NCBI GenBank assembly: GCA_024220525.1
Contig: JAMYWO010000121.1
Location: forward strand, 1 to 41,749
DNA from: Cochliopodium minus
Lineage: Eukaryota; Discosea; Himatismenida; Cochliopodiidae
Direction of reading: 5' to 3'
Length of the DNA: 41,749 bases
The position numbers were made by a program, and so were the translations under genes. The notes beneath the pieces were generated by a model that was not told the DNA's origin, searched no databases, and saw only the letters and a list, made by a program, of their open reading frames with translations. Positions 22,089-33,689 of the stretch are shown piece by piece. Positions within the stretch are counted from its first letter, which is position 1; each line of letters starts with the position of its first letter.

Positions 22089-24999
22089 ATGTTTAGCAAG
22101 AGAAGATATTACTTGCTTCTTTATCTATTTCTTGCAGAATTGATCTGCTATCTGGATAGAACCAATCTTGGTTAATAAAAAAAATTTATTTTTATATTTT
22201 AAATTAATTATAACGATACGTGGGATTTTGATTCAAATAAAAAAATTATTAATATAGGTGTTGCTATAATCTTTATGAAACAATTTGGATTCGATGATGA
22301 AACAAAGGGTAAAAAATATAAAAGGAGGAGAATATATTTTTTTACCATCCAAAATATGTATACAGAAACATTTTAATCTAATAAAATTGTTTTTTTTTCA
22401 AAAGGAGTTATATTGGGTTCATTTTACATTGGATATATTCTTACACAAATACCAGGTCAATAATGAAAAAAAAAAAATTTATTTTAAATTAATTTATTGT
22501 TGATAACTCGTAAATCAGCAAGCATATTGATAAAAAAATACGGAGGATACATCATATTACAATATGCAGTGTTTTTTTGGTCAATACTAACAATAGCAAT
22601 TCCATTTGTAGCGTCAAACCTTTCCATGCTTTTATTTTTCAGGTTTAAAAAAATATTAAAATTGAAATAAATTCATTCTTTTTTTTAAAAAATTTTTTTT
22701 AGAGTTTTAATAGGACTTGTGGAGGGAGTGACTTTCCCTGCTGTAAAAAGTTTTGTTAATATAAAATTATTAAAAATAAAAATTTAAAAATGAAAGGTTT
22801 ATGCCATTTTTGGAAATTGGGTTCCTGTTGAAGAAAGAGGTTATTGTTTAATTTTTTATTTTTTGAACAATTTTTTTTTTAAAAAATAATTTTTTTTTTT
22901 TGATTTTATTCATAAATTTTATGACAGCATCTAGCATGAGCTCTATTTCATTGGGACCTATTTTTGGCACTTTTGTGGCGTTGATCATAACTCCTTATTT
23001 TTGTATGAACTATGGTTGGGAGTCTATCTTTTACACCTGTGGATTTTTAGGAAGTAATTATTTTAATTTTTAAAAAGAAATAAAAATTAAGAAAGTAAAA
23101 ATTTAAAATAAAATAAAAAATTTGAATATATTAAAATATTAAACAAAAATTTAAAAAATTAAATATTAAACAAAAAAAAAATAAAAAAATAAAAAATATT
23201 AAACCAAAAATAAAATAAAAAATATAAAATAAAATAGATATTAATTAATTTAAATAAAAAATTAAATTATAAATCAAAAATTTAGGTAAAAAAAACAAAC
23301 AAATTTTTATTGCAAAAAATATTTTTTTATTATTTTAATTTTAAAAATTTAAACATAACTAGTATTCTTGGTGATGTTCGCAAATTGGCTGCAATTGTCA
23401 AATGAACCAGATAACAACGTTTACATCACACAAGAAGAATTAAACGAAATAAACCAATCGAAAGTGAAGAACGCCATCATTGAAAAAAACGACAAAATCG
23501 AAAAAAATGAAAAAGCGAGTGATTCTGTACCTTGGTCCAAATTTTTTAGGGAGCCTTCTCTCTATGGTGTTGTTTTTCCTCATTTTTGCTCCAATTTTTC
23601 TTGGTTACTTTATTTATATTTGAAAACTTTTTTTTTTTTGGAATTATATTTCCTAAATTTGAAACAATAATTTTTTGTTTGAATTTATTTATTAATAATT
23701 TTTTTACTGAATTAATTTTTGATCAAATAATAATTTAAAAAATATTGTTTATTATTTAAAATAAATCTAAATAATTTCCTTATATTATTTTTTAAATTTC
23801 CTTTATTAAAATTTTCCTTTTATTTTAAACTTTTAATTTTCTTAATTTTGTTATTGAATTTTTTAACAAATTCACATTTTTTATAAATATTTTTTTTTCT
23901 CATTGTTTTTTCATTATTGGTATTTTTTGTTCATTTTGTTTTTTATTTTCATATTACTTTTATTTTTATAAAAAATTATGTTATTTTGAACATTTTTTTT
24001 CAAATTTTATATTTTTAAAGTTTCTTTTTTTTGATTTTTTATATTTTATTTTTTTTTACATCTTATTTTTTTCATTAAAAAATACAAAAGGTTCATTTTA
24101 ATATCCTGGATTCCCATTTACTACACAGAAACCTTAAAAATAGACGAAAAATTAGTGGGGTTATACAGCTGCTTACCTTATTTATTTTGTACGGTCACTT
24201 CTTTGATTTTTGGAAAGTTATCAGACCATCTCATCACCAAACAAAATTACAAAATCGTCCATGCTAGAAAATTGTTTCAGGGCTTTTCTTTTTTGGGTCC
24301 TTCTTTTTTTTTCGGGTTGTTGATTTTCTATAAATTTAGTGACACTACAACCATGCTTTTTATTTGGTAAAAAAAAAAATTTTTCTTTAATACTAATTTA
24401 TTTTTATTTTTTAATTTTTTAATCTTTTCAAATTTTCTTCAATTTTATTTTTTATTTATTTTTTTATCTTGATTATTATTTTTATTTTGATTCTTATTTA
24501 TATTTTATTTTATTTTATTTATATTTTTTTTTTCATTCATTAATTATTTTTTAGTCTTGCATTTGCTCTTTTTTCTGGTCATTATTCAGGATTGTAAAAA
24601 TTTATTTTTCTCTTTTTATGATTGTTTTAAATCTCTATTTTTTTCCTTTTACAGAATGATCTACATTGGTAATAAATTTAAAATAAAATAAAAAAAATTT
24701 TAAAAAATAAATTTAAATCAATAAAAAGTTGATATGGGAGGACCTTATGCACAAAATATTCTTTCTATTTCCAACACTTTTGCTTCTTTTTCAGGTTTCG
24801 TAGCAAATTTGGCTTGTGGATACATTTTAAAATGTAAAATTATGATCAGTTTTTTTTAGTTTTTTATTTTTATCTTTTATTTTTTTTGTTAGATTATGGC
24901 GGAAACTGGTCTTACATCTTCACTTGTATGATTACTTTCAACATCATTGGTTTTACCATATTCGCTCTTTTTACAAAAGGAGGACAGTTGTTTAAATAA
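22089..24999 (+). CDS. MFS transporter, anion:cation symporter (SLC17-like)
   Basis: Thirteen exons: 22089-22170, 22258-22308, 22405-22455, 22519-22642, 22703-22742, 22797-22839, 22928-23053, 23363-23603, 24091-24366, 24555-24593, 24655-24668, 24729-24833, 24893-24999, together 432 residues. The sequence opens with ICYLDRTNLG, then GSFYIGYILTQIPG and a KKYGG loop, RVLIGLVEGVTFPA, and a later SWIPIYYTETL and MGGPYAQNILSISNTFASFSGF. This is the pattern of the ACS/SLC17 group of the major facilitator superfamily (sialin, phosphate, glutamate or allantoate carriers): D-R-x-N in helix 1, R-x-x-x-G-x-x-E-G-x-x-x-P in helix 4. Twelve membrane segments fit. The substrate cannot be told. A charged central loop (KVKNAIIEKNDKIEKNEKAS) separates the halves. 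Exon 11 is 14 nt. Introns 23054-23362 and 23604-24090 are long and empty. Confidence 0.88.
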
Positions 25000-25097
25000 A
25001 AATTTTATTTATTTTTCACTTTTTCTAAAAATGATTTTCCAAGTTCTTTTTTTTTGCTTTTTGATCAAACAAAAAAAAGATTTTAAAATGTTTAAAT

Positions 25098-26245
25098 TTA
25101 ATTGTTCTGTAATAAAAATTGGAAAACAATATATAAAACATTTTTGGGAAATATCCATGTAGATTTAGTCGCGTTGTATTTTTTTCGGCACATCATCACA
25201 ACAAAAATTGTTTTTTTCAAAGGGTCAGGAAAAAACTTGAAATTTGTTTCGTCCCATCTCATCAAATGTTTCAATTTGTCAGGCAGATCAAAAGGTAAAG
25301 TGGTAGAAGTAATTTCAATAGATCCACCAAAAGAACAGAAAGTGGGGTGATACTCTTCTCCCTTGTGGAAATGAGTGAAATAACCCATATATTTTCTGTC
25401 CCTGTAGAAATAAAGAACGTGTTCCACCATGTCGACTATCACCCCTATTGTGAATTCATCCGGGAAATCTAAATTATAAACTCCATCCACTCGAAACTTT
25501 TCCTCGTTTAAATGACCTTTCAATTAATCAGAAGAAAAAAAATTATTAATTGTAAAAATTTTTTATTTTTGATTGATGAAAATCTTATTATTTTTAAATC
25601 AATTTTTTTTTACCAACATCTCCTTCTCTTAGGTTTGTTTTAAAATTAATTCAAAATAATTAAAAAAAAAATTATTACGTCCAAATTGCGGATTCAACAA
25701 CAAGGCAATAAGAATTTTTTATGAACCACATACAAGATTCTTCGTCGTAAGGTGAAATACCAATTCCAGCATATTTATGTGCTTATTAAATTTCAAATTT
25801 AATTTAATTTTTGATCAGAAATAAAAAAAAAAAAAAAGTAATAACTGCTTTTTTTATCTCTTATATATTTTGCCTATGGAAAGATGTTTAATTATTGATT
25901 AAATGAAATTGAATTTAAGGATTCAAATTTTACCTCAAAATAGTAAATTTTTTGTTCTTCGAAAAGAAATTTCGAATATATCGTTCCATAACTGGTGGAT
26001 ACTGTGAGATATTGATATATTTTACAATGAGGTGATTCAAAAATTTTTAAAATCCAAATTATTATACCTTTATGGCGATTGATAACCTCGAAATTGCTCC
26101 TCAATCTTGCATCAATGAAATCTATCTCTATCTCTATCTTTTTGTCTTGATCAATATCACAACCATATGATTTGGTATCTTCCAAAAAATAATTTTTTTG
26201 CTTTTTATTTGCATTAATTTTTGATTTGGATGATTTGTTGCCCAT
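25098..26245 (-). CDS. SPRY-domain protein with myristoylation signal
   Basis: Six exons (26068-26245, 25934-26001, 25846-25873, 25679-25781, 25614-25627, 25098-25516) encode 269 residues. The start MGNKSSK fits the N-myristoylation consensus (Gly2, Ser6). The middle is SPRY-like: KIYYFEAKYI, HKYAGIGISPYDEE, TEGDVGHLN, a conserved DEFTIGVIVDMVEHVLYFYRD and YMGYFTHF. In SPRY domains this GDxIGVxxDxxxxxLxFYxNG strand pair shapes the ligand-binding surface. The C-terminus contains WIFPKNVLYIVFQFL, reminiscent of an F-box start. SPRY proteins usually recruit partners for ubiquitin ligases or signalling. Exon 5 is only 14 nt. The identical MGNKS start of the F-box gene at 33690 hints at a common family of membrane-anchored adaptors. 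Confidence 0.75.
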
Positions 26246-26557
26246 TTTTTTATTTTATATAACTGCATTGGACATTGTTATCACTATCCAATTTATATTG
26301 AAAGAATAATTTGGAAATAAAAAAAATTTTGGGAATATTCAAAACTAAATGATTCAATACAAATTAGAAAGTAAATTTGATTTTTTCGATTCATCATAAG
26401 ATAATTTTCTTTTTCTATTCAATATTTCATCTGAATGAGAATATTCTCATTTTCTTTTATTTGCTGAAAATAAAAAAAAATTTTTAATAAAAAATATAAA
26501 AAAAACGCTCAATATATCTTCACCACCCTTTAATTCTACGAGAAAAATTTATACATT
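26246..26557. other. Intergenic, 312 bp, divergent promoters
   Basis: A/T-rich spacer between the SPRY gene (minus) and Cys/His family member A (plus). No exon or RNA is visible. It contains both 5' ends. Confidence 0.5.
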
Positions 26558-27608
26558 ATGTCTTTGGAAGTATTTTTAAATATGGATTCTGAATGTGTAA
26601 GAAACATCCTTTTTTTATGAAAATTATAAAGATTTAAATTATATTCTTAAATAGACCAGTTTCAACGATAATAACATCGAATTTTTACAAGTACATGATG
26701 ACAATCTTGTCAATAATGAATCATATTGTGGTAACAAAAAACTTGACGAGGTATAAAAAAAAAAATTTTTTATCAATTATTCACCAAATAATACAATTAA
26801 TTTAGGAATTTTGGGAATCATTGCAAACAAATTTTTATAATCAACCCTCGATTGTGAATTCAGAAACGATTTGTTTTGATTCTGCAAATTCTTTGGATTT
26901 TGATACAAATGATAGTTTTCTATCCTATTCAGAAGATGACCTCTCTTTTCATTTAGAAGAACCAATTCAAAATAATAGAAAAATTAAAATCCGCCCAGAT
27001 CCTCAATCACCATTTAGAAATCCTAAATTATCAATCAGAGCCAATAATTTTGAAGAATCCAAAAGAATACCAGTTCAAAAAAAGTTAAGATTGAGTGATT
27101 ATCAAGAAAATAATACCACCTCTCCAGCATACAATCCTTATCATCAATGCCAACCAATTATCGAGAATAATCCATCCCAACCAAATAATTCTGGTTGCCA
27201 ATCGAAGAGAAAGGATCGTGTATGTTCAATTCATAAAGTCAGCATAGAATACATTGATGTAAACATTTTTTTTATTCGAAATAAGAATCCTAGAATCGGA
27301 ATATAAATTTTTTTAAAAAAGATTCTTAAACTAATTTATATTTCTTTCAAAAGCAAAAAGAAATTAAAGCAACAGATGATAATAATAATACAGAGATTTA
27401 TGTCAAAAAGTCCTATCTTATGAAAAACATCAAAAATAATTCCATCAAACATAGGATAAAGACTGAATTCAAGGATAATGATCTTAATACTCTTTCTTTC
27501 AAAACAAGGAATCCTTGTGATTGCATTCCAATCCTCAAATCTAATAATTGCTTCAGCAATGGTCATCAGATTTATATAAAGAAGAGTGCTTATGAATTAT
27601 ATATATGA
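26558..27608 (+). CDS. Unknown Cys/His family protein, member A
   Basis: Four exons (26558-26596, 26655-26750, 26806-27258, 27354-27608), all phase 0, encode 280 residues. The N-terminal 160 residues are acidic, Asn/Ser-rich and look disordered (SLDFDTNDSFLSYSEDDLSF). A basic stretch (KKLRLSDY, SKRKDR) follows, then a conserved C-terminal part: VCSIHKVSIEYID, YVKKSYLMKN, LSFKTRNPCDC and NGHQIYIKK. The same signature CxxHK-x3-IE-x-I ... Y(V/I)KKxYL ... LSFKxxxxCxC ... NGH occurs in the gene at 28894. Paired Cys and His suggest a small zinc-binding fold, and the acidic N-terminus plus basic patch is reminiscent of a transcription regulator; both are inference. I recognise no known domain. Confidence 0.7.
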
Positions 27609-27949
27609 TCCTAATTCTTTGAATCTCTTCTTTCATTGTTCAAAACACTATTAAAATTCTTTTTTCATGTTTAAAATCTTCTTTTTATAAAATAAAAATT
27701 GATTTGAGAATAATTTATGAATGAATCTTGAATTGATAAATGAAATAAAGAAATGGAATAAATTATGTGATAAAATTGTTCTCCAATTCGAACATTTATC
27801 AGGGTACATCCTTTTTCAAAAAAATAATTCCAATATTTCACTGTTATAATCAAATACATTATCTATAACGAATACCTATTTTAAATTATAATTTATAATT
27901 GATTAGAGAATTGCAAGATCATTTCAAAGCAAAGCATAATTGTAAAATC
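27609..27949. other. Intergenic, 341 bp
   Basis: A/T-rich spacer between member A and the next gene. An in-frame open stretch (27899-27949) precedes the chosen ATG of the next gene and an acceptor-like TTAG lies at 27903-27906, so a short upstream exon is possible, but I found no convincing one. Confidence 0.45.
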
Positions 27950-28732
27950 ATGAGGATATTTCCCGTTCCAGAGAGATATCTGGAAGCAGGAGAGAATTAC
28001 AAGGTGGAGGAGAGAAAAAATGTCTGCCATTTCGAGCTGATGCTCTCCGTCAAGCTGAAGAACGAGATCAAGAAACATCTCTTCGAAATAGATCTGTTTC
28101 CCACCTTGCTGAGTCCCATTCAACCTCCCTTGATCCATTCACTTGATTTTGAATCTCCCAGAAAAATCCTCTCAACAAATCAGATCTTGATAGGTGGAAC
28201 ATGGAAAAGGTATTAAAAAAAAAAAAAAGTATAATCTTAAAAAGAAAGAAATATTTCAGAAATTTGTTTCTATTTTTTTATTTATTTTTTTTATTATAAT
28301 ATTTATAATATTTATAATATTTATAATTTTTTTTTAATTTTATGATTTAATCTATCTTCATATATTTTTATTTGGTTGTGAATAGCTTTTATACATTGAC
28401 CAACTTAGTATCTTCTTTGATCAAAATGGTGATCAATGAAATCCCGGTAAGATGGAGACCGGAACAAAATCATTTGTAAAATAAAAAAAAAAAATTATAA
28501 AATTAAATTTAAATTTAAAAATAAATGTAAATCACAAAATTATTTTTTAAAAAATAGATATCCATACAGCATAAGGAGAGTTTTTTGGTTGTTTTTTCTG
28601 ATTAGAAAGAGACAGCGGAGCATTTTGTACAACTTTCCAAAGTTTTTGATTTTTGAAATCCTCAACTTTTTAATTTTCATGGAGCCAAGCAAATACAATT
28701 GTGCTTGGGATACATCTCTTTTTAGTCTGTGA
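27950..28732 (+). CDS. Unknown small protein with F-box-like tail
   Basis: Three exons (27950-28209, 28386-28475, 28558-28732) encode 174 residues from the first ATG, MRIFPVPERYLEAGENY. The frame is open 48 bases further upstream without a Met. The first exon has richer G/C use than its surroundings, supporting real coding. The C-terminus RSILYNFPKFLIFEILNFLIF resembles the first helices of an F-box (LPxxLLxxILxFL). A possible GTAAG donor at 28447 would give a shorter protein with a different end, so the second splice is uncertain. I recognise no other domain. It sits between two paralogous Cys/His genes on the same strand. Confidence 0.45.
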
Positions 28733-28893
28733 TTTTAAAAATTAAATCCTTTTTTATATTTTATTCTATTTTTCTCTGAAACTATCATTTTATTATTTTT
28801 TTTTTTCGAAGATCAAATATGTATAAATTTTCAAATCATAAAATCATTTCAAAATTAAAAAAATCATAGAATTTATTAAATATAAAAAAAAAA

Positions 28894-29732
28894 ATGTTTG
28901 ATATTAATGTTGATGAAAATAGAGGTGTTCCAAAAGATTTTCTTGGAGTAAGCCTGATTATATAAATTATTTTTCAAAAGTAATAAATCTTTTTTATTTA
29001 AAAATAGTCTTTCTTGGATTCGAATGAAAGAATAGAACTAAATGAAGATGGGTTAGAATTTGATCTTTTTTTTGATGGATTAATTTTTGACCAGTTAGAT
29101 TTATGTTATGAAAACAGTTCTAAAGAAAATGAAAAAAAGGAAACTTTATTCTTTGAAGAAACTGACAATAATATGAACTCAGAATTATTTCATGGAACTC
29201 ACCATGAAAAAAAAAGTGACATACCAATGATAAACTCTTTTGTAAATGATTACTTTAAATCCAATAAAAGAAGAGATTTTGATGAAACTATTATCCCAAG
29301 TACACAAAATAAAAGAAAAAAACAAACAATTTTTGGATTGAAGGAGTATTGTTGTGAACATAAAATGACTATTGAAATTATAAATGTAAAATTTTTTTTT
29401 TTTTATAAAGTTTTTGAAATAATGATTTCTTTAAACAGGAAAACTTAATAGTTGGTACAAAGGAGAATACTCTTCCCGAAAACTACATTAAAAAACCTTA
29501 TCTTATCAGTTTATCAAAAGGCACCCAAGTAGAAAAGAAAATAATGAGAAATTATGTAAAGAGCAATGATTTATTTGGTGATGAACTTTTGTCATTCAAG
29601 TCTAGTCATCAATGTAATTGTTTTGATAGGCTGAAAAACATAAAATCAATCAAAAATGGACATCTTGATTTCATCAGAGAAAAAGGACTCACAAATGATA
29701 TTTTAGAACTTTACAATAAAAATAAAATATAA
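28894..29732 (+). CDS. Unknown Cys/His family protein, member B
   Basis: Three exons (28894-28947, 29008-29385, 29439-29732), all phase 0, encode 241 residues. The N-terminal half is acidic (ELNEDGLEFDLFFDGLIFDQ), followed by basic KSNKRRDFDE and KNKRKKQ. The C-terminus shares its signature with member A: CCEHKMTIEIIN, YIKKPYLISL, LLSFKSSHQCNC, NGHLDFI. The intron before the conserved C-terminal exon sits at the same place and phase in both genes, right after the IE-x-I motif. That makes common descent by duplication very likely. Outside the signature residues the two proteins are strongly diverged. The function is unknown; zinc binding by CxxH and CxC/H is a reasonable guess. Confidence 0.7.
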
Positions 29733-29799
29733 AAATAAAAAAAATTTTTTCTGATTAATTTTTTTCTTTGGATGAAAAAAAATTTTATTGAAACGGAAA

Positions 29800-31934
29800 T
29801 TAATTATTAATGGATTTTTCGATCAAGGCATTGAAAGACATGTTGCTAAACTTTTTTCTTGAAATGGAATCAATGATATCAAATTTGCAGTCCAACTTTG
29901 AGTCCAACTTGTCCAGAAATTCTTCCGCACCATTGTCTTCCCCGATTTGAATGAAAGTCACGGATAATTCTTCATCTTTTTCGAGTTCATTAGATGCTTT
30001 TACGATCACACTTTTCACTTTTTAAAAGAGGTGATGATGAAATAAAATAAAATAAAATTTAAATAATATTCTAAATTTATTTTAAATAAATAATAAAAAT
30101 ATTATAAATTACCCTTCTCTTCATTATCTGGTTTTCCATCAGTAATAACAAGAATGGTAGAATTTTTCCCTTCAATTTTATTCTAAAAAATTTCAAAATG
30201 AAAAAAAAAATTTAAGCATAAAATTTATTAAAAAAAAAAAAAAAGAGAGCTAAAAGGAATTTTTACCTTTGTAAAATGTTCATGGAAAACGGCCGACAAA
30301 ACACCTTTATTTAAAATGAAAATTAAATTTGAAATATTAAATCAATTTTTTAAAATTTTTTTTGTATTTTTTTTACCATCTAAGTTTGTTGACATGCCAT
30401 TGGCTGCTTCCTGAGGACAAGAAAAGTTATTTGGTACAAAAAATACTGATTATGAATTTTTTTTTTTTTTTTTTTTACTTTTGAAAAAATTTCTTTGACT
30501 GCACTTTTAGAGTTCACATGATTGTATCTTGAGTGAGTATCACCAAATAGATAAAAACTAAAAAAAAAAAAAACATTATTTATTCAAATAAATTTGAAAA
30601 ATAAATTGAAAAATAAATTGAAAAATAAATTTAAAAATAAAATTAAAAATAAAATTAAAAATAAATTTAAAAATAAATTTAAAAATAAAAAAATAAGTTG
30701 AAATTTAATTTAATTTTATTTTTTAACCTTATTCCGTCTTTATCTACTTTGCAAACAAATTCTGCAAGTTTTTTGGTGACCTTCTTTGCGATTTCCCATC
30801 TGTTCTTTTTCTCTCCCTTGTCTTTAAAAACATTAAAAAAAAAAATGATAAACAATAAATCTAGAATTACCAACCGTTGTCATTGAAAAAGATTTATCTG
30901 TATTAAAAATTTAAATAATTAATTAAAATAATAAAAGAAATCCAAATAAAATAATTAATTAAAGATTTTCTTAGAAAATATAGTGATAAACTTTAAAATT
31001 AATAGTAAACCAAAAAGAAAAAAATGACAAAAATGAATAAAAAAATTATGATTAAATAAGGATTGAAAAAATAAATTTAAAATTAATGAAAGTTAATAAA
31101 TAAAAAATAAATAAAAAAGACTAAAATATTTGAAAAATTTAATGTAATTATAGTTGATCAATAAAAATAAATAAATAAAAAATTTTGATAAATAAATAAA
31201 AAAAGGATTTCTAAAAAAAGTTATAAAATTAAGATTAGATTACCCAGAACCAAAATGTACTCCCTCTGCAGGTTTGCATTAACAGACTTGAAAAACTTGC
31301 TTTGCTTCAATATAGAGCCTCCCTCTAGAGCCATCTCTTTCTCGAAGAGACCAATCTTCATGCGGACCTCTCCGCTCTTTACTCCTTGCAGTGCGAACCA
31401 CTTTTCTTCAAAGAAGTTGAGTTGTCCCAACTTGTCTGATGTGACACTGAACTTTCCAAGAAAATCATTTTTTCCAATCAAATCCCAATCAAGCACTTTC
31501 ACTGTATTTCGAAATTAATAAAATTATCATAAAATAATAAATCAATTATTATTATATTAAATTAAAATAAATTATTATAATTATAATTAATAAAAATAAA
31601 TTATTTAGTGTTAATGATTTTTCTCAGCATGCTAATTATTAATTTATAAATTCATTATTTGAATTGCCTTTCAATGTGAAGTTTTTATCTTGTACTGTGA
31701 TGGAGAATTTTTTATCGAATGTTGGATTTAATGTCTTTTTTTGATGAAGAGGAATTTTAAATTTTTATAATAATGGGAGGATTCATTTACCTTTTTGTGA
31801 ACTTTTGTTTTGTATAGAACCTTTTTGATACCCTTTATTTTGAATTCCAAGAATGGATCAGATTTTCCATTTGAATCTGCAGATATTAAATCCTTTGCAT
31901 TCATCAAGTGAATCATTATTTCATAACCTGACAT
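29800..31934 (-). CDS. C2-vWA domain protein (copine-like)
   Basis: Ten exons (31791-31934, 31668-31734, 31244-31501, 30871-30897, 30728-30821, 30479-30557, 30377-30410, 30267-30304, 30113-30182, 29800-30017) encode 342 residues. Residues 1-110 form one C2 domain with Ca2+-binding aspartates in two loops (SADSNGKSDPF, LDWDLIGKNDF). Residues about 150-342 form a von Willebrand A domain: LDKSFSM is the DxSxS MIDAS motif, GMSTNLDGVL supplies the MIDAS Thr and ILVITDGKPD the last Asp. Copines have two C2 domains, while this has one, an arrangement seen in other amoebae and fungi. It should bind membranes in a Ca2+-dependent way. The second intron has a GC donor (AAAG|GCAATT). The first ATG has no signal peptide. 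Confidence 0.88.
30600..30710 (+). repeat. AATAAATTGAAA-type simple repeat in intron
   Basis: About nine tandem copies of a 12-base unit drifting from AAATAAATTGAA to AAATAAAATTAA, inside an intron of the C2-vWA gene. No coding potential. Confidence 0.6.
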
Positions 31935-32120
31935 TTCTAATTTTTTTTTTATTTTTTTTTTTTTGTTTTATTTTTTGTAATAGTTTTTGTATCATACAAC
32001 ATATTCAATACATCATTCAAACTTAGATCATTTAAATCACATTTCAAAAACTTTATATTTTAAATTGTTTAATTTGATATAAATATTTATTCTACTACTT
32101 ATGTTAACAAGATGTGTTTC

Positions 32121-32193
32121 GCTCTTGTAGCTTAGTTGGTAAAGCGTCGTACTTATAATGCGAAGATCGAGGGTTCGATCCCCTCCCGGAGCA
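32121..32193 (+). tRNA. tRNA-Ile (anticodon UAU), no intron
   Basis: This is a 73-nt cloverleaf. The acceptor stem GCTCTTG pairs with CCGGAGC (one T-C mismatch and one G-T pair), and the discriminator is A. The D arm GCTTAGTTGGTAAAGC closes. The anticodon stem TCGTA/TGCGA encloses the loop CTTATAA with anticodon TAT at the normal position. The T arm GAGGG-TTCGATC-CCCTC is perfect. The internal A box (TAGCTTAGTTGG) and B box (GGTTCGATCCC) are intact, and a T-run from about 32203 should terminate RNA polymerase III. CCA is not encoded. It decodes AUA, a frequent isoleucine codon in DNA this A/T-rich. Many eukaryotic tRNA-Ile(UAU) genes carry an intron after base 37; this one does not. Confidence 0.92.
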
Positions 32194-32199
32194 CATTTA

Positions 32200-32215
32200 A
32201 TTTTTTTATAAAAAA
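32200..32215 (+). terminator. Pol III T-run terminator of tRNA-Ile
   Basis: A run of seven T starts a few bases after the tRNA 3' end, the usual RNA polymerase III stop signal. Confidence 0.6.
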
Positions 32216-32228
32216 AAAATTTAAAGTT

Positions 32229-33287
32229 TTAATTTTTGTTTCTTTTCTTTGGTTTTGAATCTTTTTTTTTATTTGTTTGAAGATCATGAGAATATCCTTT
32301 AATGGTTGCAAGTTTAGTATATTCTATATACTTATCAATATTTTTCTCCAAACCACAGCTTCCAGTGAGATAGAAAGAAGCAATTTTATTCAAAGAAACA
32401 GGGTCACCTATATATGTACGGAAAAATAAAAAGTAATGATTTAAAATGAAAAATAAAAAGTAAAAAAAAAGGTAAACCCATTTCCGAAGCTGAAACGTAA
32501 TAATTTAAAGCTTTTTCATCATTTTTTTCTAAACCAACCAAACCATAGTAATAAAAATTTCCCAACATCCTCATAGAAACAGTATCGGGGTCAGGAATAG
32601 AAGAAGCCTTCTCAAAAAACAGTATGGCCTTCTCCAAATTCTTTTCCAAGCCGAAAATGCCTCTCAAATGATACAAACCCAACTGACGGTAAGAATAAGC
32701 ATCACCCAATTCCCTAGCTCTATTAAAATATTTGTTGGACAAAACAATATCTTTCGGAAAAGAATGTAATCCATGTTTATAAAAAATCGCAATTTTTCTT
32801 GTAAAAAATTTATCTCCCAAGTCTGATGCTTGGAAATATAATTCTTTCAACTCTTCTTTTTTTTCTTTGTCCATCAACAAGATGAGTTTTCGGACTGAGA
32901 AGAGATCTCCCTTTTGGGCTGCCTTTTTGTAGTACTCAATGCTTTTTCCCACGTCTTTTTCGGTGTTTTCTATTCCTTTTTCGTGGTAAAATGCTTTGCT
33001 TCTGTTTTCCAAAATGTCTTCGTTTCTAATTCCTTCTATTTCTTCTTCATCTTTTTGAATGTTAATATTAATATTAATATTATGTATATTAATGTGGTGG
33101 TAATAAATTGGATATAAGCATATTTATGAAATATTTCATTTGATTTCTTATTATTCGAATAATATTTTTGGTGAGAATAAATTCAAAAGATTGATTTCTT
33201 CAATATTTACAATATCTAATTGGATGTTGATTCATTTTAAATATACAAATTTTGAATATTTCGTTTACCTTCATTGTATGAATTCAT
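32229..33287 (-). CDS. Sel1-repeat protein
   Basis: Three exons (33269-33287, 32478-33050, 32229-32407) encode 256 residues. The first exon supplies only MNSYNE and part of a codon; I chose it because the main exon has no usable ATG, while this one has a good donor (GTAAAC) and the right phase. Sel1-like repeats follow: DVGKSIEYYKKAAQKGDLFSV, DIVLSNKYFNRARELGDAYS, YHLRGIFGLEKNLEKAILFF, YYYGLVGLEKNDEKALNYYV and LTGSCGLEKNIDKYIEYTKL. Each pairs two antiparallel helices with the G-x-x-x-A/G-xx-Y/L pattern. Such solenoids act as protein scaffolds, for example in ER-associated degradation or MAPK-type signalling. The tail is Lys-rich (KKKDSKPKKRNKN). There is no signal peptide or membrane segment. 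Confidence 0.8.
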
Positions 33288-33689
33288 TTGCTTTGTATTT
33301 TTGCTGTAATTCACTTTTGAATCTAAAATTATATTATTGGGATTTATATATATTTTTATCTCTTTGGAATATTATTGAGAAAAAACTACAAATATGATTT
33401 TGGATATTGATCTTGAAAAGAAAGGTTCTTGAAAATAGAGTCTTGGAAAAATATTTTGATTTGTTCATTAGAAATTTCTTTATCATTTTTTTTATATATT
33501 TAGAAGATCGAGATTTTTTGATAATATGTTAAAAAACAATTGTAATGCTAATCCTCATTAATTCATGTTTAATGCAACTTTAGTTCAATTTTAGAAATTT
33601 AAAAAAAAAAAGAAACCCATTCACCTCTTTAGATAATTTTCTTGAATTTTGTTGATAAAGGTCTAGATACTGGAAATCATATAATTATC
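33288..33689. other. Intergenic, 402 bp
   Basis: A/T-rich divergent spacer between the Sel1 gene and the F-box gene. Two open stretches (33140-33397 and 33642-33689, plus strand) have no splice or similarity support. Nothing else is seen. Confidence 0.5.

Noticed and set aside
33140-33397. Plus-strand open frame in the Sel1/F-box spacer
   Set aside because: Hydrophobic A/T-driven sequence overlapping the first exon of the Sel1 gene on the other strand; no support.
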